Below are positions 1-5,161 of a DNA stretch of 8,585 nt, piece after piece. The notes under the pieces are model-generated. The model was given only the letters and a program-made list of their open reading frames with translations. It searched no databases and was not told the origin of the DNA. Made by a program: the position numbers and the translations under genes. The DNA is from Acidobacteriota bacterium (GTDB lineage Bacteria; Acidobacteriota; Thermoanaerobaculia; Multivoradales; SZUA-115). Where the stretch lies: the NCBI GenBank assembly GCA_003231035.1, contig QIHU01000272.1, positions 1-8,585 of the forward strand, given 5' to 3'. Numbering within the stretch: the stretch's first letter is position 1; the number at the start of each line of letters is the position of its first letter.

Positions 1-437
1 AGCACCTTGAGGACCACCTCGATGTTGCTCGAGTTGAAGAACCAGAAGTAGCCGGTATCGGTGGTCAGCGCCACCGCCGTGCCGGTGCCCGAGTTGCCTT
101 GGAAGTCCTCCCACTCGGCCGCCACCGCGAAGCGGTCGCCGTTCAAGCAGAGCTGAGAGGGGCCGGCGGCGCAGCTGGCCTTGAGTGCGGCCGGATCGAA
201 GTAGTGATCAACCAGCAGCGGTTCTCCGGCCGTGCCGGTGGCCTCGGCAATCGCGCTCTTGGCACCGCGGGGTCCGAAGGACTCGGTGTCGCCGACGCTG
301 GCGAAGCGCTTAGGTGGGTTGTAGTAGCGCCGCGTCAAACCGGTCTGGGTGTCGGTGACAGTGATCGCGTACTCGACGTTGGAAAGCGCCCCGAAGAAGG
401 TCCAGAAGTGTTCGTTGATGGGGTTACCGTCGAGCAC
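1..437 (-). CDS. C-terminal fragment with end of first and start of second DTGYFWFF domain (partial)
   Basis: This frame is open from the 14-bp duplication to the window edge. It begins, after the junction, KVLDGNPINEHFW, then FFGALSNVEYAITVTDTQTG, RRYYNPPKRF and DTESFGPRGA, which complete the first C-terminal domain. A second copy starts at about 149 with CLNGDRFAVAAEW, then FQGNSGTGTAVALTTDTGYF, and is cut by the left edge in the helix-like SNIEVVLKV. The two copies align along their length with 144-residue spacing. No start signal was seen, so this is the tail of the broken gene, not a separate one. The stop codon is outside the window. Confidence 0.75.
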   Translation of the reverse strand, partial: MLDGNPINEHFWTFFGALSNVEYAITVTDTQTGLTRRYYNPPKRFASVGDTESFGPRGAKSAIAEATGTAGEPLLVDHYFDPAALKASCAAGPSQLCLNGDRFAVAAEWEDFQGNSGTGTAVALTTDTGYFWFFNSSNIEVVLKV

Positions 438-895
438 CTTGACCACCGTTTCTTGACCACCGTTTCCACGTTGCTCTCTTTGAAGAACCAGAAGTATCCG
501 GTGTCCTGGGTGAGGGTTACAGCGGTGCCGGTGCCTTGGTTGCCTTGAAAGTCGCGCCATGCCGTTTCCACGCGAAAGCGCTGGTCCTTCAAACAGAGCC
601 AACGCGGGGATGGCGTGCAGTCGGATTCTGGGGCTAGATTGACGCTCCACAACTCGCGTCCCGCCCAACCGTCGTCGGCCGAGAAATACAGGCGATCGCC
701 TGATGCGGCGAAACCCTCGGGAGTGGAGGAGCCCACGCCGGGGCTTAGATCTTGGAGCAGCCGCGTGCCGGCGGTGGTGCCATCGCTGGTCCACGGCTCG
801 AAGCCGTGGGCGCCGTCGTTGGCGGTGAAGAAGAGGCGAGAACCGGCCGCTCGGCCACCAGCCGAGTTCCGGCCTCGCTTCCATCGCTGGCCCAC
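335..895 (-). CDS. Third fragment: last ELW repeat plus first DTGYFWFF domain
   Basis: The real coding part of this frame runs from about 850 down to 452. Residues before 850 are out of frame, as are the last 38 (below 452). It holds one full repeat (EPWTSDGTTAGT) and a final ELW motif at the end of the repeat region. The first copy of the C-terminal domain then begins at about 595 with CLKDQRFRVETAW, followed by FQGNQGTGTAV and LTQDTGYFWFFKESN. The frame is lost exactly at the 14-bp duplication. Skipping one copy restores VVKVLDGNPINEHFW and the rest of the domain in the next frame. The domain is familiar from secreted proteins of Acidobacteriota-like genomes; I know no assigned function for it. 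Confidence 0.7.
   Translation of the reverse strand: MGQRWKRGRNSAGGRAAGSRLFFTANDGAHGFEPWTSDGTTAGTRLLQDLSPGVGSSTPEGFAASGDRLYFSADDGWAGRELWSVNLAPESDCTPSPRWLCLKDQRFRVETAWRDFQGNQGTGTAVTLTQDTGYFWFFKESNVETVVKKRWSRCSTVTPSTNTSGPSSGRFPTSSTRSLSPTPRPV
438..466. repeat. Perfect 14-bp tandem duplication causing a frameshift
   Basis: TTGACCACCGTTTC occurs at 439-452 and again, exactly, at 453-466, with the period extending one base to 438. On the coding (minus) strand the unit is GAAACGGTGGTCAA. Fourteen is not a multiple of three, so the second copy throws the downstream sequence out of frame. Removing one copy gives an uninterrupted domain that matches its own tandem duplicate at 1-149. Confidence 0.97.
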
Positions 896-2376
896 AGCTC
901 TCGTCCGTGATCCTCGTCATCGATGACAAAGTACAGCTGGTTGTCCAGAACCGTCATCAGAGTCGGACGCGAAGTTATGGAAGGGGGGAGGGCGCCGAGG
1001 AGAGCGACTACATGTGTACCGACGTCCGTTCCGTCGCTGCGGTAGAGGGCCACGAAACCTTCGCCATTGCTCGCCGCCCCACCAAAGAAGTACAGGTGGT
1101 TTTCTAGAACCACGAGGCTTGTCCGCTCCCAAAAGGAGAATGAGGCGGGTAGTTGCGCAACCCACAGCTTGGTGTCGCCATTGTCGTCTCTGACGAAGAA
1201 GTAGACATCGTCTCCAAGGACTGCGAAGAGAGAAAAGAGACTCGGGGTGGAACTTTCGGGGAAGTCGGTCACCGGATGGGTACCCGCTGAGGTTCCATCG
1301 CTCATCCAGACCTGCTCGCCCTGGTATCGTCCCCTCACCAGGAACCACAGCTCGTCCTTTGCGCTCTTTATCAATCCGAACTCGATGACGAAATCGGTGC
1401 CTAGATCTTTCACCATGAAGGTGCCAGCCACCGTTCCATCGGTGCGCCAAACCTCCGACTCGCGGGTGAAGAAGGCCAGGTTCTGAGCGCTCACCAAACC
1501 CCCAAGGGAGGGGTAGTAGGGGATGTCGCCGAGCGAGAAGGTGCCGCCAGGAGTGCCGTCGGTTCGCCAGATCTGGCCGTCTTGCGAAAAATCCGCATTC
1601 AGGAAAATACCGACATCTCCCAGGCTGACGATTCTGGGCTGGTTGAACCCATGGCACCCTTCGCCGACCGGTGGAGCGTTGGGGATTGGCTGGGTTCCCG
1701 TTGCAGTCCCATCCGTCATCCATACGAACTCCTGGTGGGTTGAGCAGACGCTGAACAGCAACCGGCCATCGAACGGGCTCAAATCACGGGGAGAGCTATC
1801 GCCGCCGGGGCGATTCAAATCGGTCACCAGTCTGGGAGCGTTGCTCCCGGGTACGACCGCCCAGAGTTCGATTCCACGTTCAGAGTCATCGAACGAAAAA
1901 TAGACCTCTTTGGGAGTAGCCACCGCCTCCAGCGGTGCTCCGCCGTAGGGCGAAGTGTTGCTGAACTCGGCGAGTTGGATGGTGCCCGCCTCGGTTCCAT
2001 CGGTGCTCAGGAAGCGGCAAGAATTGTTGGCTAGGCGAGAACCGTAGTACAGCCTGTCTTCGGGAAGACGTAGGGCAGGGGGCGGAAGGGCTAGGAGATC
2101 GGTACAGAGTTCTGCTACCTGATGAGTACCCTCGATGGTGCCATCCGAAACCCAAAGAGTCGGCGATGCCAAGTCGCTGGTGGCAACGGTGAAGAACAGA
2201 CTCTCACCAATCTGTATCAGGCCCGACAGGACACTATCGCCGGAATAACCTACACCCGCTTGAAACAGAGCGACCTGGCTTCCAGAAGCGATCTCACTTG
2301 CCCACAGGCTGAGGCCGCTGAGACCGTCGGTGGCGAGAAAGAAGAGAGTGTTCGGCCGCGAACTCAAGAGTGCCAT
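745..2376 (-). CDS. Central fragment of the ELW-repeat protein
   Basis: This is the middle frame of the broken gene. Repeat-like sequence begins just upstream of the internal ATG at 2376 (about 2388) and continues to about 850. The last 34 residues, below 850, are an out-of-frame tail rich in Ser, Pro and Ala. Eight good repeat signatures are visible, among them TLWVSDGTIEGT, VWMTDGTATGT, IWRTDGTPGGT, VWRTDGTVAGT, VWMSDGTSAGT and LWASDGSEAGT. Three degenerate ones keep the hydrophobic-LW part but have lost SDGT (SLWASEIASG, ELWAVVPGS, KLWVAQLP). There is no signal peptide and no convincing ribosome site at 2376, so it is unlikely to be an independent gene. Its order and spacing match those of the flanking fragments. 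Confidence 0.75.
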   Translation of the reverse strand: MALLSSRPNTLFFLATDGLSGLSLWASEIASGSQVALFQAGVGYSGDSVLSGLIQIGESLFFTVATSDLASPTLWVSDGTIEGTHQVAELCTDLLALPPPALRLPEDRLYYGSRLANNSCRFLSTDGTEAGTIQLAEFSNTSPYGGAPLEAVATPKEVYFSFDDSERGIELWAVVPGSNAPRLVTDLNRPGGDSSPRDLSPFDGRLLFSVCSTHQEFVWMTDGTATGTQPIPNAPPVGEGCHGFNQPRIVSLGDVGIFLNADFSQDGQIWRTDGTPGGTFSLGDIPYYPSLGGLVSAQNLAFFTRESEVWRTDGTVAGTFMVKDLGTDFVIEFGLIKSAKDELWFLVRGRYQGEQVWMSDGTSAGTHPVTDFPESSTPSLFSLFAVLGDDVYFFVRDDNGDTKLWVAQLPASFSFWERTSLVVLENHLYFFGGAASNGEGFVALYRSDGTDVGTHVVALLGALPPSITSRPTLMTVLDNQLYFVIDDEDHGRELWASDGSEAGTRLVAERPVLASSSPPTTAPTASSRGPAMAPPPARGCSKI

Positions 2377-3356
2377 CTCTCCCGTGCCGGGGTACCCTGT
2401 CGTGTACCGTCACTCATCCAGATCTCTTCGCCGTGGGTCACGTCGTCCACCACAAAGAAGGCTCTAGCGCCGAGAACTTGAATGCCGGAGTCGATCCTGA
2501 GGGGATTCACAGCGGCGAAGTCGGTAATTGGCATCGTGCCCGCGGCGGTTCCATCGCTTACCCAGAGTTCCTGGTCGCTAGCCTGTACTTGGAAAATCGC
2601 CAAGTCTCCTAGCGCGGCTAAGGAACGGACACTAGTCCCTGACGTCCAGTGGAGCACCTCCGTGGTGCCGGCTGTGGTGCCGTCGCTCAGCCATAGAGTC
2701 CGCTCACCGTACTGGCTGCTGCTTAGGAACCATCCTCTTTGCTCGGTAGCGGCCAGCTCCCAGGAAAAGCCCGACTTGGCTCCAGGCGCGGTATCGACTA
2801 ACAGCTGCGTACCCTCCGGTGTACCGTTCGTAACCCACACCTCGGTCCCCGTGCTCTCGGTGGTGCCAATAAACAGGACGCGGTCCGCCATCAAAGCTGG
2901 TTGGCTACCGAAGTAGCTAGAGGAGAGCTCGACCTGGGTTCCCGTGCCCGCTAGTTTTGTGGTGCCTTCCGGGGTGCTATCCGTCACCCAGAGAGACTCC
3001 TCGAAGGGGGAGTGATCCACCGACAGAATCAACCGATTGCCAAGCCTGCCCAGCAGGTCAAGACCGGAGCTCTGGATGGGGTCCGTGCTTCCGTCGAACA
3101 GAACCTGTGTACCTTCCGCCGTTCCGTCGCTGCCCCAAAGTTGCCTTCCCGCCGTGTTGGCAATCGCAGTGAAGATCACGCGGTCGCCGATCGTGGCTAG
3201 ACTGGACGGGTGTGAGTCAGCCCTTAGGTCTGAGTCCAGGTTAATGTCTCGAACCAAATTCGCCGTTTGTGCCGAGAGCGAAGAAGCCAGGGCAAACCAG
3301 GTGAAGCTAGCAACCCAGGTCCATAACGACCAGCTCCGGGGGGTGACGACAGTCAT
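2364..3356 (-). CDS. N-terminal fragment of the ELW-repeat exported protein
   Basis: This is the 330-residue first frame of the broken gene. Residues 1-29 form a signal peptide: short N-terminus with Arg7, a Trp/Ala/Leu-rich core, and a predicted cut after LSA before QTANL. Six repeats follow, with the signatures QLWGSDGTAEGT, SLWVTDSTPEGT, EVWVTNGTPEGT, TLWLSDGTTAGT, ELWVSDGTAAGT and EIWMSDGTRQGT. The last 8 residues (from 2390 down to 2364) are out of frame and do not resemble the repeats; the repeat pattern resumes in another frame from about 2388. A longer start at 3563 is in frame but adds a polar, unconserved-looking stretch ahead of the signal peptide. The ATG at 3356, with its AGGAG site, is better. 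If translated, this piece alone would be an exported truncated repeat protein. Confidence 0.8.
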   Translation of the reverse strand: MTVVTPRSWSLWTWVASFTWFALASSLSAQTANLVRDINLDSDLRADSHPSSLATIGDRVIFTAIANTAGRQLWGSDGTAEGTQVLFDGSTDPIQSSGLDLLGRLGNRLILSVDHSPFEESLWVTDSTPEGTTKLAGTGTQVELSSSYFGSQPALMADRVLFIGTTESTGTEVWVTNGTPEGTQLLVDTAPGAKSGFSWELAATEQRGWFLSSSQYGERTLWLSDGTTAGTTEVLHWTSGTSVRSLAALGDLAIFQVQASDQELWVSDGTAAGTMPITDFAAVNPLRIDSGIQVLGARAFFVVDDVTHGEEIWMSDGTRQGTPARERWHS

Positions 3357-3364
3357 GGCAAGGT

Positions 3365-3369
3365 CTCCT
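3365..3369 (-). promoter_or_regulatory. Ribosome binding site of the ELW-repeat gene
   Basis: On the minus strand this reads AGGAG, 8 nt before the ATG at 3356. It fixes the start immediately ahead of a good signal peptide and argues against the upstream in-frame ATG at 3563. Confidence 0.7.
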
Positions 3370-3456
3370 GTGTCGCGGGGTTCGCGCGCGGGCACTACTT
3401 CGAGTTCCCGGTAGAACAGTAGGGCTTCGGTCCGTTGCGGTTGAGCGCTCCGATTT

Positions 3457-3485
3457 TTGAGTTGTGATTCCACAGTTAGTGTAAC
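3457..3485 (+). promoter_or_regulatory. Weak candidate promoter for the small membrane protein
   Basis: TTGAGT (3457-3462) and TGTAAC (3480-3485) are 17 bp apart. Each matches four of six bases of the sigma-70 consensus. They lie about 55 bp ahead of the ATG at 3540, in the gap between two divergent genes. This is a pattern match only. Confidence 0.2.
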
Positions 3486-3539
3486 CCGATTGTACGCAAT
3501 TGGGGGTAGTGAGCAGCGGCGTAACTCGCCGGTTTCTAG

Positions 3540-3959
3540 ATGCTCGTCGCCTGCGGCCTGCACTGGCCTGAGCCACCGCGCGCTGCCTGGATGGTCTTTT
3601 TCTTCCTTGCCGCCGCTTTTGCCACGTTGTTGTTCAGCGGGCTGGCCACAAAGCTCTTCCCCGGTGAAGCCGAACCGCTCGATCCCGCCGGATCGAGCGA
3701 GCTACGCGACGGCTATGCCGCGCTGCGCAAAGCGCGCGGGTGGGGTATCTACCTCCTCCTCGCGAGCATGGTGGTGACCTTCGGCGCCCTCGCGGTGATG
3801 ATGGCCATGGGCATGGAGCGCGTCGCCACCTACGTGGGTGGCATCGACGGTTCCCTGATCGGTATCGGTGGCGCTGCCTTTGGGGTCAGCATGGACAACC
3901 GCCGGATGCGTATCCGACGAAGGCTCGACGAACTCTGCGGGGAGGCGCGAGACGGGTGA
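3540..3959 (+). CDS. Small membrane protein of unknown function
   Basis: This is a 139-residue protein I do not recognise. Hydrophobic segments sit at about residues 15-37 (with FFFLAAAF) and 68-92 (with YLLLASMVVTFGAL). A third, weaker glycine-rich one lies at about 99-118 (GGIDGSLIGIGGAAFGVSM). A polar loop at about 38-67 contains RDGYAALRKARG, and the C-terminus is basic (RRMRIRRRL). This suggests an inner-membrane protein with two or three helices and a cytoplasmic basic tail. The start is uncertain: no clear ribosome site precedes 3540, and an internal ATG at 3591 would begin inside the first helix. It is divergent from the ELW-repeat gene and about 90-115 bp upstream of the toxin-antitoxin pair. 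No functional link is evident. Confidence 0.65.
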   Translation: MLVACGLHWPEPPRAAWMVFFFLAAAFATLLFSGLATKLFPGEAEPLDPAGSSELRDGYAALRKARGWGIYLLLASMVVTFGALAVMMAMGMERVATYVGGIDGSLIGIGGAAFGVSMDNRRMRIRRRLDELCGEARDG

Positions 3960-4051
3960 ACGACACGGAGTCTCGCAGCTGATCCGGGTGAACGCCGAGC
4001 GCAGGCGAGCCGACCACGGCTGGCTCGGCGCGGAGATCGAGGACTCAAAGT

Positions 4052-4080
4052 ATGACTCATGATATGATCATACTCATGAG
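4052..4080. promoter_or_regulatory. Stacked palindromes over the antitoxin start: probable operator and promoter
   Basis: Three adjoining palindromes are visible: ATGACTCAT (4052-4060, symmetrical around its central base), TATGATCATA (4063-4072, perfect) and CTCATGAG (4073-4080, perfect). ACTCATGA also occurs twice as a direct repeat (4055-4062 and 4072-4079). Their centres are about 10-12 and 9 bp apart, close to one helical turn, as expected for cooperative binding by ribbon-helix-helix dimers. TATGAT at 4063-4068 matches five of six bases of a -10 box. Antitoxins of this class commonly repress their own promoter, so this is the likely autoregulatory site. Confidence 0.6.
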
Positions 4081-4381
4081 GAACAGGGCTCGAGTCACCG
4101 TCACGCTGCCGGAGGAGTTGGTGCGGGGCATCGATCGCCGTGAGCGGAACCGCAGCAAGTTTATCCTTGAGGCCGTTGAACACGAGATCGAAGCCCGGAG
4201 GCGGCAGGAACTGCTTGATTCGGTCGCCAACCCCCATCCGCAGAGCGAGGAAGTGGCCGAAGTCGGCTTCGGTGAATGGAGCGAGATGGCATCACAGGAA
4301 GACGAAGAGCTGCTCGATCCGACCGCGGGTTCCACGGTTCGCTGGAACCGGGGCGAGGGCTGGGTCGAGATCGAGGATTGA
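4076..4381 (+). CDS. Ribbon-helix-helix antitoxin of a MazEF-type pair
   Basis: This 101-residue antitoxin has an N-terminal ribbon-helix-helix DNA-binding domain. Strand RARVTVTL is at about residues 4-11, the first helix (PEELVRGIDRRE) at 12-23, and the turn and second helix (RNRSKFILEAVEHEIEARRR) at about 24-43. The acidic C-terminal half (SQEDEELLD, ending GEGWVEIED) is the part expected to wrap around and inhibit the toxin. In-frame ATGs exist at 4052, 4064 and 4076; I chose 4076 because the strand begins right after it. None has a Shine-Dalgarno site. The stop overlaps the toxin start (TTGA at 4378-4381), so the two are translationally coupled. The fold resembles CopG/ParD- and MazE-type antitoxins; the subfamily is uncertain. 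Confidence 0.85.
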   Translation: MRNRARVTVTLPEELVRGIDRRERNRSKFILEAVEHEIEARRRQELLDSVANPHPQSEEVAEVGFGEWSEMASQEDEELLDPTAGSTVRWNRGEGWVEIED

Positions 4382-4728
4382 AGCTCGATCGCGGAACCGT
4401 GGTCCTGGTCGGTTTAGACCCTACGATCGGCCACGAGCAGCGCGGGGTGCGACCCTGCATCATCGTCAGTGACCGCGAGGTCACCGAAGACCAGCGCTTC
4501 CCGGTCCTGTGCGTGGTTCCGATTACCGGCACGCCTGGTCGCGGTGCCCTCTATCCGCCTCTCGGTGCCGGATCCGGGGGGCTGCGCCAACGCTCTTTCG
4601 CCTTGCTGGATCAGATTCGCACTGTTGACAAACGACGCGTCCGCAGAGTGTTCGGGAAGATCGCGTTGGCGGAGCTGGCGGCCATTGACGCGGGCCTTCG
4701 TCTTCTACTCGGCTTGCGGGGAGTTTGA
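4378..4728 (+). CDS. mazF: MazF/PemK-family toxin, probable mRNA endoribonuclease
   Basis: This 116-residue protein has the normal size and layout of the MazF/PemK family, whose members cut mRNA at short sequence motifs to arrest growth. The diagnostic N-terminal motif is RGTVVLVGLDPTIGHEQ at residues 5-21, followed by RGVRP (22-26). Arg25 matches the catalytic arginine of E. coli MazF. Thr50 or Thr52 in VPITGT matches the catalytic threonine. LLDQIRTVDKRRV (76-88) is the typical late family motif. The start is a TTG at 4378 overlapping the antitoxin stop. No ATG fits, because the one at 4276 would extend about 34 non-family residues back through the antitoxin gene. All key residues look intact, so an active toxin held by the upstream antitoxin is expected. 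Confidence 0.92.
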   Translation: MKLDRGTVVLVGLDPTIGHEQRGVRPCIIVSDREVTEDQRFPVLCVVPITGTPGRGALYPPLGAGSGGLRQRSFALLDQIRTVDKRRVRRVFGKIALAELAAIDAGLRLLLGLRGV

Positions 4729-4754
4729 AAACGCAACCTTTGAAGCCTTCCTGC

Positions 4755-4767
4755 CACCTGAGAGGTG
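4755..4767. other. Short hairpin between the toxin gene and the ATPase remnant
   Basis: CACCT-GAG-AGGTG forms a 5-bp stem with a 3-base loop, 26 bp after the toxin stop and just before recognisable DUF4143 sequence begins. There is no T tract, so it is a poor terminator. It sits close to the truncation point of the neighbouring remnant. Confidence 0.3.
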
Positions 4768-4780
4768 CCAACCAAATAGT

Positions 4781-5149
4781 CTGCTCGACCTCGACACCCG
4801 GGAGGCCGTGGAATCGCATCCCCAACTCGGAGCCTCTTGGGAGGGCTTCATGCTGTCTCAGATCCAGACAGTGGTAGGGGCGCGAACGGATCAGTGTTTC
4901 TTCTGGGCCACCCACGCGGGGGCGGAACTCGACCTGCTGATCGCCTCGGGAACTCGTCGCCTCGGCTTCGAAATCAAGCGCACCGCGACCCCGAGAGTGA
5001 CCCGCTCCCTGCGCTCGGCGATCAACACTTTGAAGCTCGAGCGAGTCTGGATTATCCACGCCGGCAGCGAGTCGTTCCCGCTGGCCCAAGATGTGGAGGC
5101 CGTCGCGGCGTCGCGGATTCTCGAAGATCTGGCGGAGGCTGTTCTCTAA
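4781..5149 (+). pseudogene. C-terminal remnant of an ATP-binding DUF4143 protein
   Basis: About 122 residues resemble the C-terminal end of AAA ATPases with a DUF4143 domain, which are normally around 380-420 residues long. The match begins at LLDLDTREAVESHP. It includes GASWEGF (4829-4849), THAGAELDLL, GFEIK and the closing DLAEAVL. AELD and the later FEIK are spaced like the PD-(D/E)xK-type core of this domain: Asp 51 residues and Glu/Lys 64/66 residues into the remnant. The whole Walker A/B ATPase half and the first part of DUF4143 are missing, and no good start codon or ribosome site precedes the match. The frame stays open upstream only as a shadow of the toxin gene. I read this as a truncated pseudogene. 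It ends 12 bp from the convergent cysteine-synthase gene. Confidence 0.75.
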
Positions 5150-5161
5150 CCCTTCGTCTTC

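Larger units (their letters stand above)
1..595 (-). repeat. Tandem coding repeat: two copies of a 144-residue C-terminal domain
   Basis: On the minus strand, copy A begins at about 595 (CLKDQRF) and copy B at about 149 (CLNGDRF). The offset is 446 bp, or 432 bp (144 codons) once the 14-bp duplication is removed. Both copies keep the C-L-x3-RF-x-V start, W-x-DFQGNxGTGTAV, LTxDTGYFWFF and SNxExVxKVL. The two are clearly similar at the DNA level but not identical, so the duplication is old. Copy B is incomplete at the window edge. Confidence 0.85.
1..3356 (-). pseudogene. Frame-broken gene for an exported ELWxSDGTxxGT-repeat protein (3' end off window)
   Basis: Reading the minus strand from an ATG at 3356 gives one protein if the frame is changed three times, near 2389, near 850 and at 438-466. 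It has a signal peptide (about residues 1-29, cleavage after LSA), then at least 15 recognisable copies of a (E/S/T)LWxSDGTxxGT motif spaced about 45-65 residues apart. Two tandem 144-residue C-terminal domains follow, each carrying LTxDTGYFWFF. Such ELW-repeat proteins are secreted and probably fold as beta-propellers; their ligand is unknown. The start is set by AGGAG (plus-strand CTCCT 3365-3369), 8 nt upstream of the ATG. The breaks could be genuine decay or assembly errors. The 14-bp duplication and the shortened linkers at the other two sites favour real mutations. The end of the gene lies left of position 1. Confidence 0.85.

Noticed and set aside
99..548. Plus-strand open frames opposite the ELW-repeat gene (here and at 615-926, 1523-1903, 2122-2481 and 2482-2916)
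   Set aside because: They are antisense shadows of the repeat-coding strand with low-complexity, family-less translations; the minus strand shows clear repeats and domains.
3489..3494. ATTGTA (TACAAT on the minus strand), considered as a -10 box for the ELW-repeat gene
   Set aside because: No -35-like hexamer lies 16-18 bp upstream, and it would imply a leader of more than 120 nt.
3357..3563. In-frame upstream extension of the ELW-repeat protein to an ATG at 3563
   Set aside because: It would put a long polar stretch in front of a clear signal peptide and has no good ribosome site; the ATG at 3356 has AGGAG at the right distance.
4006..4027. Inverted repeat CGAGCC...GGCTCG, considered as a terminator after the membrane protein gene
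   Set aside because: The loop is 10 nt, the stem only 6 bp, and no T tract follows; likely chance in GC-rich sequence.
3868..4062. Small plus-strand open frame of 64 codons between the membrane protein and the antitoxin
   Set aside because: It overlaps the membrane protein gene in another frame, runs into the antitoxin operator, has no ribosome site and resembles no family I know.
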